The position numbers and the translations under genes are program-made. This document shows positions 1 to 8,017 of a stretch of 64,000 nt of DNA, piece by piece. The notes under the pieces were generated by a model that was not told the DNA's origin, did no database searches, and saw only the letters and a list, made by a program, of their open reading frames with translations. Source of the DNA: QHVT01 sp036399015. Lineage in GTDB: Bacteria; Acidobacteriota; Thermoanaerobaculia; Gp7-AA8. Within the stretch, counting starts at the first letter, position 1, and the number at the start of each line of letters is the position of its first letter. Location: assembly GCA_036399015.1 (NCBI GenBank), contig DASWNW010000084.1, forward strand, positions 1 to 64,000, in the 5' to 3' direction.

Positions 1-1524
1 GGCGGTCTTCAGGGCTAGTTCCGCGTGCTGCTCCGCCTCCTCGGTGCGGCCGGCGAGGAGGAGCGCGTTCGCGAGGTCGAGCGCGAGATGTGTGGAAGAG
101 GGTGAGCGGCGCAGCGCCTCCTTCCCCGCCTCGATCGCCGCGTCGGTGCGGCCCATGCGGAAGAGGAGCTTCGACTTGACGTCCCAGGCGTCGATCATCG
201 AAGGGTTCCCGGCGAGGATGCGCTCGAACCGCTCCAGCGCGGCAGCGTCGTCGCCGGCCCGGTAGAGGCGGAAGGCCTCGCGCAGGTCGCGGAAGGTGTT
301 CGTGCGATCTTTCGCGTCGGGCAGCGGACCGGTCGCGGGGGCGGCGGAGCCGATGTAGCCGAGGGCGGCGAGCTTCTCCGCCTCTTCAGGATCGATGGCC
401 GACGGCGCGGCTGCCTCCTGCTTCAGCGGAGCGAGGAGGCCGCGCATCCGTGCGTAGCTGCGGCGGCGCTCGGCGAGGAGGTTCGTCCGCTCGGCGGGAT
501 CGGACGCGAGGTCGTACAGCTCGGCGCGGGGCGCGTCGATGTAGTGCTCGTCCCCTTCGACGATGGAATGCAGGTCGCTCCACCCGAAGTGGAAGCGGGG
601 ATAGAACGTCTCGCTGTAGATCGGACGCGCCTGCACGTCGACGCTGCCGCCGCGGATCATCGGCGCCACGTCCACCAGCCCCACGGGAGTCTTCACCGAC
701 TCCCCGGCGCGCGCGTTGCCCGGCAGCTTCACCAGCAGCGGCACCTGGATCGCCTCGCGGTAGAGGAAGATCCCATGCTCGTCTTCCCCATGGTCCCCGA
801 GGCCTTCGCCATGGTCGGAGAGGACGACGATGAGGGCGCGGTCGTAGATCCCCCGCTCGCGCAGGAACGCGAAGAAGTCGCCGAGGAGGGCGTCGGAGTG
901 GACGACCTCCGCGTCGTACGCGTTCTTCGCGCGCGAGCGGAAGGGCTCGGGGGCGTCGTACGGCGCGTGCGGCTCGTAGAGGTGCAGGAAGTAGAAGAAG
1001 GGTGCGGCGTCGTGCGCGCCGATCCACTCCCGGGCGATGCGGATGGTCTCGCTGCCGGCACGTTGCACGGCGCCGAGGGAGGCGTTGCGCGCGCCGCGGT
1101 CGATCTCGTCGTCCCAGGTGTCGAAGCCGGCGGAGATCCCGGTCTGCGCGCGCAGCACGTACGCCGAGACGGCGCCCGCGGTGGCGTAGCCGCGCGCCTT
1201 GAGCTCGGAGGCGAGCCCCTGCGCGGCGTTCACCCGGAAGCCAACGTTGTCGCGCGCGCCGTGCTGCGCCGGGAGGAGACCCGTGAGGATGGTGGCGTGC
1301 GACGGCAATGTGAGCGGCGTGTGGCTGTAGGCCCGCTCGAAGAGCACCGCGTCACGCCGAAAGGAGTCGAGTGCGGGAGTCTCGATGCCGCGGTAGCCGT
1401 ACGCCGGCAGCCGGTCGGAGCGGAGGGTGTCGATGGAGACTACGATCACCGGCGGCGCGGAAACGCTCTCGCGCTGGCCGCAGCTCAGCAGCAGCAGGAG
1501 TCCGAGGATGAGCGGGGCACGCAT
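1..1524 (-). CDS. Sulfatase-like (alkaline phosphatase superfamily) lipoprotein with C-terminal TPRs, partial
   Basis: The protein starts at the ATG at 1524 and runs off the left edge, so its C-terminus is missing. It opens with a hydrophobic stretch ending in LLLLLSC, so it is probably a lipoprotein with Cys15 as the anchor. The fold is that of the sulfatase/phosphodiesterase family: a metal-binding VVSIDTLRSD segment near residue 32, then TLPSHATILTG, and later LSDHGEGLGDHG. The nucleophile position, Cys or Ser in CxPSR of true sulfatases, is a Thr in TLPSH, so formylglycine chemistry is not expected and a phosphodiesterase or transferase role is more likely. A KLAALGYIG linker leads into TPR helices. 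The same architecture recurs in the gene ending at 14575. The substrate is unknown. Confidence 0.8.
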   Translation of the reverse strand, partial: MRAPLILGLLLLLSCGQRESVSAPPVIVVSIDTLRSDRLPAYGYRGIETPALDSFRRDAVLFERAYSHTPLTLPSHATILTGLLPAQHGARDNVGFRVNAAQGLASELKARGYATAGAVSAYVLRAQTGISAGFDTWDDEIDRGARNASLGAVQRAGSETIRIAREWIGAHDAAPFFYFLHLYEPHAPYDAPEPFRSRAKNAYDAEVVHSDALLGDFFAFLRERGIYDRALIVVLSDHGEGLGDHGEDEHGIFLYREAIQVPLLVKLPGNARAGESVKTPVGLVDVAPMIRGGSVDVQARPIYSETFYPRFHFGWSDLHSIVEGDEHYIDAPRAELYDLASDPAERTNLLAERRRSYARMRGLLAPLKQEAAAPSAIDPEEAEKLAALGYIGSAAPATGPLPDAKDRTNTFRDLREAFRLYRAGDDAAALERFERILAGNPSMIDAWDVKSKLLFRMGRTDAAIEAGKEALRRSPSSTHLALDLANALLLAGRTEEAEQHAELALKTA

Positions 1525-1533
1525 GGTTTCTTG

Positions 1534-1663
1534 GGTTCCTCGGGGTTCCTCGGGGTTCCTCGGCGTTCCTCGGGGAGCTTACCGCACAGACATCCGAGGA
1601 GCCCCGAGGAACCACCGAGGAACCCGAGGAACTCCGAGGAACTCCGAGGAACCCGAGGAACTC
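1534..1663. repeat. Inverted array of about 10-bp repeats (TTCCTCGGGG / CCGAGGAACC)
   Basis: Four copies of GGTTCCTCGG (1534-1573) face about seven copies of CCGAGGAACY (1594-1663) across an 18-20 base spacer, so the strand can fold into a long hairpin. The right arm reaches the stop codon of the S51 peptidase gene, and the left arm lies just upstream of the sulfatase-like gene. It may act as a terminator or simply be a repetitive element. It has the same design as the elements at 40947, 52814, 59981 and 62095 but a different unit. Confidence 0.8.
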
Positions 1664-2609
1664 AGTACGGCTCCCCCACGATCACTCCCTCGTTCACGTC
1701 GACCGTGTAGAAGCCGCCCGTTGGGAGGTGGCGCAGGTCGAACGAGAGTCCGCTCGGCGCGCGCCAGATCTTGAAGCCGCAGTACGTGAGCGGGAGGCCG
1801 GGCAGCGCGCGCTCGGGGAAGTGATCGCCGAGGACGAAATAGGCGGGACCGGCGCCGAAGACGTGGGCCATGCCCCTGCCGTCGACGAGGACCGCGGTGC
1901 GCTCGTTGCCGCCGATGCCGAGGAAGCGGTCGACGTCGAGCTCGCGGAGCTGGCGGGCGATGAAGGCGAAGAGGCGGCCCATGCGGTCGCGCTGCGCGAA
2001 GTGGGTGTCGGTGATGACGTGCTCGAGGTCGCGCCAGTCGAAGAAGTCGGTGGTGAAGCTGATCTCGTGGTTGTAGGGGTCGGCGAGGGCGAGCTTCGAC
2101 TGCGCGCTCGCGTCGTTGCAGGCGTCGTAGGCCGCCTTCCCCTGGATGGCCATGCCGGCGCTGGTGCCGCCGATCGCGCCGCCGCGCGCGTAGAGCGCGC
2201 GCAACTGCTCTTCGACCGGGCCGTCGTTGAAGAGCTTCACGTAGTTGCACTGGTCGCCGCCGGCGAAGAAGACGTACTCGGCGTCGCGCACGGCGCCGGC
2301 GACCTCCGCGCCCGAGGCCGACATCCGGTCGGTGACGACGAAGGTGGTCACCGAGTCGACGCCACGCATGGCCAGGAGGTAGTCGTTGTAGCCGGCGCCG
2401 CCGGAGGCGCGGAGGACGACGACGTCGATCTTCGCGTCGCAGTCGTCGCAGCCGCGGATGCGGTCGATGGTGGCCTGAAAGGCGGCGTCGACGTCTCCGC
2501 CGCCCCCGGCCATGTGGATGATGGGGCCCTGCAGCGCGGGGGCGACGTCAGCGGGATTGCCGACGTCGAAGCGCTGCAGGGCCGCCAGAAGGAGAAACGC
2601 CTCGATCAG
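1662..2609 (-). CDS. Cyanophycinase-like peptidase (S51 family, class I glutamine amidotransferase fold)
   Basis: A serine peptidase-like protein of the S51/cyanophycinase group. Visible motifs are GGGGDVDAAF near the start, FFAGGDQCNY, and GGTSAGMAIQG with the nucleophilic Ser. The start is unclear. The first ATG (2513) lies inside the first conserved strand (IIHMAGGGG), while family-like sequence (VGNPADV) continues upstream in frame to a CTG that overlaps the TGA stop of the upstream TonB receptor gene at 2606-2609. I saw no ATG, GTG or TTG in frame between the two, so the interval given assumes the CTG. The reading from the ATG at 2513 gives 283 residues. Homologues cleave cyanophycin or beta-aspartyl dipeptides; the substrate here is not known. 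It is probably cotranscribed with the receptor. Confidence 0.75.
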   Translation of the reverse strand: MIEAFLLLAALQRFDVGNPADVAPALQGPIIHMAGGGGDVDAAFQATIDRIRGCDDCDAKIDVVVLRASGGAGYNDYLLAMRGVDSVTTFVVTDRMSASGAEVAGAVRDAEYVFFAGGDQCNYVKLFNDGPVEEQLRALYARGGAIGGTSAGMAIQGKAAYDACNDASAQSKLALADPYNHEISFTTDFFDWRDLEHVITDTHFAQRDRMGRLFAFIARQLRELDVDRFLGIGGNERTAVLVDGRGMAHVFGAGPAYFVLGDHFPERALPGLPLTYCGFKIWRAPSGLSFDLRHLPTGGFYTVDVNEGVIVGEPY

Positions 2610-5476
2610 AACCGTACCCGGGCGCCGAGGCGCCAGATGCGCGGGCTCTGAAGCTGTTCGATCCAGTTGTTGTCTTCGTCCGAGCCGTCGGCGTTGTACA
2701 TCCGGTTGTCGCGCCAGAGCACGGTCCGCTCGTTGGTGACGTTGAAGAGGTCGACCGCCAGGTTGAGCACGAAGCGGCTGGCGATGTTGAAGTCCTTCCC
2801 GACGCGCAGGTCGAGGTTGAAGAGGTCGGGCAGGCGCTCGGACGCGAACCCTTCGGTGACCATGATGTCCTTGTTCCCGATGCCGTCGCGGTTGTTCTGG
2901 CGGCGGAAGTAGGGGATGACGTAGCCCTCGCGTCCGATGACCGCGGCGCCGAGCGTGAACCCGAGCGGCAACTGGTAGGCGGTGTTGAGCGAGTACGACC
3001 AGCGGGAGTTGATGTAGCCGCCGATGCCGCCGCTGGAGGCGACGGTGTCGTCGTCGCAGACGGTGCAGGCGTCCTCGTCGACGAGCGGCGTGGGATCCGA
3101 GATGCCGCCGGGGCCGACGTGCTGCTTCCAGTCGGAAAGCGTGACGTTGCCGCGCATCATCCAGCGGTTGGAGAAGCGCTTGGTCGCCGTCAGCTCCACG
3201 CCGTTGTAGGTCTGGTGGTAGTCGGGCCTGTTGGTGGTGACGTAGAAGACCGGCGCGTCGAGGCTCGGATTGAGCTGGTAGTTGTTGACGCTGTACGGCG
3301 TGCCGTCCGGCAGCGTGCCGCTGATGACCGGGAAGCGGTCGTCGAGGACGTAGTCGGCGGGGGTGTAGAAGTCGTTGCCGAAGCGGGTCTTCTCGAAGCG
3401 GTCGACGACGAAGTTCTTGCGGTAGCGGTAGGAGTAGGCCACGCCCATGGAGAAGTTCGGCGCGAGCTCGCGCTCGATGCCGAGCACCAGCTCGTCGGTC
3501 GTGGTCGGGTCCATGTCGTAGTCGATGCGGCCGGCGGAGAAGGGCGCGCCGGGGTTGTCGGGATCGATGTTGTCGAACGAGTAGAGGCCCGACTCGAAGT
3601 CGATCTCCTCCCTCTGCACGGTTTTGTCCCCGTTCAGGTCTTCCCAGTAGTAGTAGAGCTCCTGGACTCGATAGAAGGGATTACTGGCGCCGACGTCGCT
3701 CGAGCCTAGCTGGTCCATGTACCGGTTGTAGCTTCCTCGGAGGACTGTCCGGTTCTCCTCGCCGAGTGCCCAGGTGGCGCCGATGCGCGGCGAGAGCCCC
3801 TTCCATTCCAGCGCCCGCTCGTCGCCGGCGTAGCTGACGGCCGGCAGGAGGTCGGGAACGACCGGATTGGCCGGCACCTCGCTGCCGAAGTTCTTGGCGC
3901 GCTGGATGTCGTAGCGCACGCCGCCGGTGACGGTGAGGTCGCCGAAGGTGAGCGTGTCGCCGACGTAGAAGTCGACGTAGCGGGACCCGAAGTTCGGGAC
4001 GGCGGGACGGGTGAGCGCGGCGAGGGCGTAGCCGTCGTAGAAGTTGCCGAAGTTGCCGTTGCCCGGCCACACCGTCATCGACTGGACTGGCGTGTCGCGG
4101 TAGCCGAAGCCGAACTTCAGCTCGTGATCGAGTCCGCCGAGGTCGACGTAGGCGGAGCCGTCGACGCGGGCGTTCTTCTGCGGCACGTTCTGGTAGAAGT
4201 AGCTGTAGGTGCGGTGCCAGCCCTCGTCCTCGTCCCACCAGGCGTCCTGCGTGCGGCCGCCGATCGGGTCGAGCTCGTAGTAGCTGTTGATGTTGGTGAA
4301 GCTGCCGGTGAGATAGAGGCTCTGCGAGAAGATGTGCGTGTCTTCGATCTTCAGCAGGTCGCCGGGGCCGGTCTGGTTCTGGGCGACCTCGAGGGTGCGG
4401 CGGCGCGAGCCGAGGCCGCGGCCGCGCACGGTCTTGTCACTCCACATGTAGAACACTTCGGCGTTGTTGTTCTCGATCGGCTGCCAGTTCAACTTGCCGT
4501 TGTAGTTCTTGAGGCGGGTGCGCTGGAGCACCGCCTCACCCGCCGAGAAGTTCTCGATGCGGTTGGCCGAGAACGCGCCCCAGCCCCAGAGGCGGTCGCG
4601 GAGCAGCGGCCCGCCGGCCTCGATGCCGTAGTCGTCGATGTGGTTGATCGAGTTCGTTCCCTCCTCGAGGTAGAACGCCTCGTCGGGGACGGTGGCCTCG
4701 GCCTGGTAGTCCTTGTCGGTCATGAAGAAGCGGCCGGTGCCCTTGAACTCGTTGGTCCCCTGCTTGGTGACCATGTTCACGTGCACGCCGGGCGTGCGCA
4801 CGCTCGGGTCGGCGCCGCCGGTCGAGACCTGGATCTCGTCGAAGGAGTCGAAGTCGTAATAGAAGGTGGAGCTGCCGGTGGTGGCCATGTCGGTGACGGC
4901 GACGCCGTCGACGTTCCACTCCGTCTGGTGGCGCTCCACGCCCTTGCCGACGAAGTAGGACTGCTGGCCGGTCTCGTTGCCGCCGATGTTGACGCGGTCG
5001 ACGAGGACGCCGGGGATCGACTGCAGGATGACCCACGGATCGCGCGCCGTCGGGACGTTCATCAGCTCGACTTCCTCGACGTTCTGCCCCGTGCCGGTGG
5101 CGCGGGTGTCTATGACCGGCGTCGCCGCGACCACGGTGATCGCCTCGGCGGCGGTCGGTGAGAGCGCGAGGCGGATCTCGGAGTTGCGGCCGAGGACGAC
5201 GTCGACGTCGCGGCGCACGGTGCCGAAGCCGGCCAGCTCCGCCCGCACCGTGTAGGTGCCGGGGTGGAGGCCGAGGAAGCGGAACTCGCCGTCGGATTCC
5301 GTGACGAACGTCTGGGTGAAGGTCTCGCCCGTGACGGTGACGGTGACGCCGGGAAGGGTCGCGTCATCGCTGACGACGACGCCGCGGATGTTGCCCGACT
5401 GCGTCTGCGCGAACAGCGCCGGCGGCAGGGCAAGCAGTAGCAACAGGAACAGGAAGAAACGGACCTGAGGTCGCAT
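2606..5476 (-). CDS. TonB-dependent receptor, Oar-like, with N-terminal carboxypeptidase-regulatory domain
   Basis: A 956-residue outer-membrane protein. The ATG at 5476 is preceded by GAGGAG five bases upstream and followed by a clear signal peptide ending in LFAQ at about residue 24. Residues about 27-105 form a carboxypeptidase regulatory-like beta-sandwich (GVVVSDDATLPGVTVTVTG). A plug domain follows (NVPTARDPWVILQSIPG, later VDGVAVTDMATTGSS), then a long beta-barrel ending in WRLGARVRF with a terminal aromatic residue. Such Oar-like receptors import or bind large substrates in an energy-dependent way. The ligand cannot be inferred. It is the probable first gene of a two-gene unit with the S51 peptidase, which suggests uptake or processing of a peptide-like polymer; that is an inference from position only. 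Confidence 0.88.
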   Translation of the reverse strand: MRPQVRFFLFLLLLLALPPALFAQTQSGNIRGVVVSDDATLPGVTVTVTGETFTQTFVTESDGEFRFLGLHPGTYTVRAELAGFGTVRRDVDVVLGRNSEIRLALSPTAAEAITVVAATPVIDTRATGTGQNVEEVELMNVPTARDPWVILQSIPGVLVDRVNIGGNETGQQSYFVGKGVERHQTEWNVDGVAVTDMATTGSSTFYYDFDSFDEIQVSTGGADPSVRTPGVHVNMVTKQGTNEFKGTGRFFMTDKDYQAEATVPDEAFYLEEGTNSINHIDDYGIEAGGPLLRDRLWGWGAFSANRIENFSAGEAVLQRTRLKNYNGKLNWQPIENNNAEVFYMWSDKTVRGRGLGSRRRTLEVAQNQTGPGDLLKIEDTHIFSQSLYLTGSFTNINSYYELDPIGGRTQDAWWDEDEGWHRTYSYFYQNVPQKNARVDGSAYVDLGGLDHELKFGFGYRDTPVQSMTVWPGNGNFGNFYDGYALAALTRPAVPNFGSRYVDFYVGDTLTFGDLTVTGGVRYDIQRAKNFGSEVPANPVVPDLLPAVSYAGDERALEWKGLSPRIGATWALGEENRTVLRGSYNRYMDQLGSSDVGASNPFYRVQELYYYWEDLNGDKTVQREEIDFESGLYSFDNIDPDNPGAPFSAGRIDYDMDPTTTDELVLGIERELAPNFSMGVAYSYRYRKNFVVDRFEKTRFGNDFYTPADYVLDDRFPVISGTLPDGTPYSVNNYQLNPSLDAPVFYVTTNRPDYHQTYNGVELTATKRFSNRWMMRGNVTLSDWKQHVGPGGISDPTPLVDEDACTVCDDDTVASSGGIGGYINSRWSYSLNTAYQLPLGFTLGAAVIGREGYVIPYFRRQNNRDGIGNKDIMVTEGFASERLPDLFNLDLRVGKDFNIASRFVLNLAVDLFNVTNERTVLWRDNRMYNADGSDEDNNWIEQLQSPRIWRLGARVRF

Positions 5477-5573
5477 GCAGTCTCCTCGTACTGTCGAACT
5501 TCGTGGCTGTGGGATGCAGCCGGGATGGTAACTCTTTTTGCGCGGTGCGGTAGCCTTCCGTGCGGAGGATTCG

Positions 5574-6167
5574 ATGGCCGGCAAATCTCCCGAGGTCGAC
5601 GCGTACATCGGCAAGGCCGCACCGTTCGCCCGTCCGATCCTGGAGCGCCTCCGCGCCGCGTTCCACAAAGCCGACCCGAAGATCGAGGAGACGATGAAGT
5701 GGAGCGTCCCCCACTTCGAGCACGACGGCATCGTGGCGAACATGGCCGGATTCAAGGCGCACGTGAACTGCGTCTTCCGCAAGGGGCCGCTGATGAGCGA
5801 CCCGCGCGGCCTCCTCTCGGACGGGCGCCTGAAGCTGACGGACGTGTCGGAGCTGCCGCCGGAGGAGGTGCTGGTGGAGTACATCCGGGAGGCGGTGAAG
5901 CTCAACGAGACCGGAGCGAAGCTGGAGCGCGCGCCCCGCCCCGCCGCGCCGCCGCCCGAAGCACCCGACGATCTGCTCGCGGCGCTGCGGCGGGAGAAGA
6001 AGGCGCTGGAGGCGTTCGAGCGCTTTCCGCCGAGCCACAAGCGGGAGTACGTGCAGTGGATCACCGAGGCGAAGCAGGAGGCGACGCGCGCGAAGCGGAT
6101 CGCGCAGGCGGTGGAGTGGATGGCCGAGGGGAAGTCGCGGAACTGGAAGTACGAGCGGAAGAAGTGA
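5574..6167 (+). CDS. YdeI/OmdA-family protein with DUF1801 domain
   Basis: A 197-residue soluble protein. The ATG at 5574 is preferred because GGAGG sits five bases upstream; an upstream in-frame start at 5538 has no such site. The N-terminal half matches the DUF1801 fold (PEVDAYIGKAAPFARPILERLR, then MKWSVPHFEHDG). The C-terminal half is an OmdA/YdeI-like helical domain (AFERFPPSHKREYVQWITEAK) that ends in a basic tail. Family members are often called bacteriocin-protection YdeI/OmpD-associated proteins, but their biochemical role is not settled. It stands alone, divergent from the TonB receptor across a short promoter-sized gap. Confidence 0.8.
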   Translation: MAGKSPEVDAYIGKAAPFARPILERLRAAFHKADPKIEETMKWSVPHFEHDGIVANMAGFKAHVNCVFRKGPLMSDPRGLLSDGRLKLTDVSELPPEEVLVEYIREAVKLNETGAKLERAPRPAAPPPEAPDDLLAALRREKKALEAFERFPPSHKREYVQWITEAKQEATRAKRIAQAVEWMAEGKSRNWKYERKK

Positions 6168-6173
6168 GGGCGG

Positions 6174-6740
6174 TCACCCCCTCCCCACCCCCAGCGCGTC
6201 GGCCACGCGGTTGATGTAGTTGAACCACGCCGCGATCAGCGTCACCTGGAGGATGCCGGTGTCGTCGAAGCCCGCCTCGCGCATGCGCAGGTGGTCGTCG
6301 GGGGAGATGGTCGTGGCGTCCTTCGTCAGCTTCGTCACGAAGTCGAGCATCGTGCGGTCCTGACCGGACAGCGGCGCGGCGTCGGGATCGTCGCGGATCG
6401 CCGCCGCCAGTTCGTCATCGAGCGTCACCCTACGCAGAAACTCCGCGTGCGAGGTGATTCAATAGTGACATCGGTTCAGCGCCGAGACGCGCGTGGCGAT
6501 CATCTCGTGCTGCCGCCGCGACAGCGGAAGCCCCGGCGCCATGAGCGCCCCGAAGGTGGAGAAGGCGTGAAACAGCGCCTGCGGGATCAGCGAGTGGGAC
6601 TCGACGATGCTCCCACCCGGCTCCAGCCCGGGAAAGGCGGGCGTCGCGTACTCGCCCGGATACAGCGCGCGCTGCTGCTCGACGAGCCGTCGCAGCTCGT
6701 CGCCGGCTTCACCGAGGGGGATGGTGCGGATCCAGGTCAT
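6174..6740 (-). CDS. CMD/AhpD-like peroxidase-related protein, candidate selenoprotein with in-frame UGA
   Basis: Two in-frame halves are separated only by a TGA at 6461-6459. Read through, they give a 188-residue protein starting MTWIRTIPLGEAGDEL and ending ADALGVGRG, the usual size for peroxidase-related carboxymuconolactone-decarboxylase-fold proteins. The first half ends ATRVSALNRCHY and the second continues ITSHAEFLRRV. The family redox motif CxxC...H therefore reads C91-H-Y-[UGA94]...H98, with UGA exactly where the second Cys belongs. The same frame continues on both sides with family-like sequence, so simple decay is less likely than selenocysteine. A hairpin just after the UGA is listed separately. 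Without readthrough the product would stop at 93 residues without its resolving residue. The N-terminal 29 codons are duplicated at 9677. Confidence 0.7.
6425..6457 (-). promoter_or_regulatory. SECIS-like hairpin immediately after in-frame UGA
   Basis: On the coding (minus) strand, one base after the UGA, UCACC pairs with GGUGA (6457-6453 with 6429-6425). Above an asymmetric bulge, ACGC pairs with GCGU (6448-6445 with 6435-6432). They enclose a nine-base loop GGAGUUUCU that begins with GG. Bacterial SECIS elements lie directly downstream of the Sec codon, with a G-rich start to a small apical loop. Placement fits; the UGA-to-loop distance of 14 bases is at the short end. This is pairing by eye, not a computed fold. 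Confidence 0.5.
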
Positions 6741-6765
6741 GGGGTTGGGGAGTATATCGAGCTTT

Positions 6766-6886
6766 CTACGCATACTCCCCCGGGCGCCAGCGCGCAACGA
6801 TTCGCTCGATCAGCAAGGTGTCATTTCCAGAGCGCTTGACCGAAAGCTGCTTCTGTTCTTCGTGCAGCCGACCCACGCGGCACGAT
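6766..6886 (-). pseudogene. 3' fragment of Imm26-like gene (paralogue of the gene at 10680-11147)
   Basis: The minus-strand reading EEQKQLSVK...NDTLLIERIVA.WRP is nearly the same as the C-terminus of the intact protein at 10680-11147, and DNA similarity runs from about 6790 to 6886. It then stops abruptly where the attC-like repeat begins. Its matching 5' fragment is at 9050-9127, on the far side of the toxin-antitoxin island. The middle of the gene is gone. Confidence 0.75.
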
Positions 6887-6894
6887 CCGAGGGT

Positions 6895-7079
6895 TCTCAC
6901 GCTACGCTGTGCGGCCACTCCGCGTGCCGAAGCCGAAGCGGCGCGGTGGTTGCCGGCGAGAAGTTGCATGCAACGCCTGCCGAACCGCAACCGCCGTGAC
7001 ACCCGTGCGCTTGGAAGAGGCAGCCGGCGCGGCCGGCGAGCCGAAGCCGGGCCGCACCAGCTTCAGCGTGAGGTTAGGC
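6895..7079 (-). repeat. attC-like imperfect palindrome, copy A
   Basis: About 185 bases whose ends are inverted copies of each other (plus strand: TCTCACGCT...GCTGTGCGGCC on the left; GCCGCACCAGCTTCAGCGTGA on the right). The right end closes with GTTAGGC, matching the integron core GTTRRRY. Read on the minus strand this is GCCTAAC (RYYYAAC), and its TAA is the stop codon of the PIN gene fragment at 7074. The other end lacks an obvious GTTRRRY, so the attC assignment is tentative. Copy B at 8018 shares both termini. Confidence 0.55.
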
Positions 7080-7379
7080 GCCGGCCACCAAGCTGTCCGG
7101 CCCGTAGCAGGGTATCTCAAGCCGGGCTGCGAGTTGCGCAAGCGAGCGATCAGTAGTGACGAGTGTTGCCTCAGGGACGAGATATAAAAAGTGTGCTATA
7201 TCAATCGCATCGTTACGAGCAGGCGCCCTTCCAAGTACCTCCTCAAAATGCCGACAATTTAATGCTCGAAGGTATGCGTCGATTGAGCCGTCGTACGACC
7301 TAATCAGCTCTTCGATGAACGTTTCCGACGTGTCACCGGTTATGCCCGCAACAGCTTCTGCGAGAGCCGCCCTCATCAT
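7074..7379 (-). CDS. PIN-domain C-terminal part (probably split or frameshifted toxin)
   Basis: 101 residues beginning MMRAALAEAVAGITGD. The segment NDAIDIAHFLYL...LVTTDRSLAQLA carries the last two acidic residues of a PIN nuclease active site. The first two (YLDT and IVEL) are in the separate reading frame at 7436-7984 just upstream on the same strand. Together they make a full PIN domain, so this is probably the 3' half of one gene broken by a frameshift near 7380-7435. An in-frame TAA lies directly before the ATG. The stop codon sits inside the attC-like repeat A, as in integron cassettes. PIN toxins cleave RNA; no cognate antitoxin is visible. Confidence 0.55.
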   Translation of the reverse strand: MMRAALAEAVAGITGDTSETFIEELIRSYDGSIDAYLRALNCRHFEEVLGRAPARNDAIDIAHFLYLVPEATLVTTDRSLAQLAARLEIPCYGPDSLVAGA

Positions 7380-7435
7380 GTGTCGTTATATACAGAAGCT
7401 TGGAATGCTGAACTCAGCAAAGGATGCCGCGGATG

Positions 7436-7984
7436 TCAGCCCGAGCAGTTGCAGCGGCATCTCTCCGGCGTGGAAGAGCTCACGATATTGCCCCGCCGAG
7501 CGCGTCTCGCCTGCTGCGTCTCGGCCATAATGAAGGTCGAATCTTCGAAAAACTGAATCGGCTCTGGTATGGGCAGCGATTCGGCACGACGTGAGAACTC
7601 ACGCACAGATCTGGAGGAGCGCAGAACTGCTACGATCGCTTGCAAGCTTGCGCAGCGCGTCTCGAATATGTCGTACGTTTGCCTGAGCTGTGGAAATGAG
7701 CAGGCGATCTTGGCTTCTGGAAACTGCCAGTCGACGGGTACTTCGGCGTTGAATACGGCTTCAACCGCGGCCCGGCGTTTCTTGAACTCTGACTCGGACC
7801 GCCGAGCACCGGCGATCAGCTCAACGATCGCGAGCGACGATGTATACGCCACGTGCCGGAGCGGTGAGCGTGCGAGCTGCCGAGATCGTCTCCGCAGAAC
7901 TCCGGTATCTAAGTACTGAGTACGTGGTGCTGGCAGTCGCCATGTGTATTGCGGGGACCGCGTGAACGCTTCGCGATGTCCCAT
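7436..7984 (-). CDS. PIN-domain N-terminal part (probably split or frameshifted toxin)
   Basis: 182 residues from the ATG at 7984 (MGHREAFTRSPQYTW). The segment QYLDTGVLRRRS holds the first PIN aspartate and SSLAIVELIAG the glutamate. The C-terminus loses PIN character and ends RCRCNCSG, with the remaining active-site acids in the next frame (7074-7379). A second frame near 7915 reads MATASTTYSVL, which looks like a natural PIN start, so there may be a second frameshift at the N-terminus. Base composition is visibly more AT-rich than that of most flanking genes, consistent with acquisition by transfer. It lies between attC-like repeats A and B. Confidence 0.5.
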   Translation of the reverse strand: MGHREAFTRSPQYTWRLPAPRTQYLDTGVLRRRSRQLARSPLRHVAYTSSLAIVELIAGARRSESEFKKRRAAVEAVFNAEVPVDWQFPEAKIACSFPQLRQTYDIFETRCASLQAIVAVLRSSRSVREFSRRAESLPIPEPIQFFEDSTFIMAETQQARRARRGNIVSSSTPERCRCNCSG

Positions 7985-8017
7985 CGGCCGTATCGTACTC
8001 TTCGTGCGCGTAACGGA

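Noticed and set aside
544..1710. Long plus-strand open frame opposite the sulfatase-like gene
   Set aside because: It is the antisense shadow of a clear gene in high-GC DNA; its residues are low-complexity Arg/Val/Glu with no family features.
5477..6064. N-terminal extension of the TonB receptor frame upstream of 5476
   Set aside because: The signal peptide and ribosome site place the start at 5476; the upstream part overlaps the YdeI gene on the other strand and has no receptor features.
6459..6461. TGA as a simple nonsense mutation making the CMD gene a pseudogene
   Set aside because: Not excluded, but the stop falls exactly on the redox Cys position, the frame is otherwise intact, and a SECIS-like hairpin follows, so selenocysteine is preferred.
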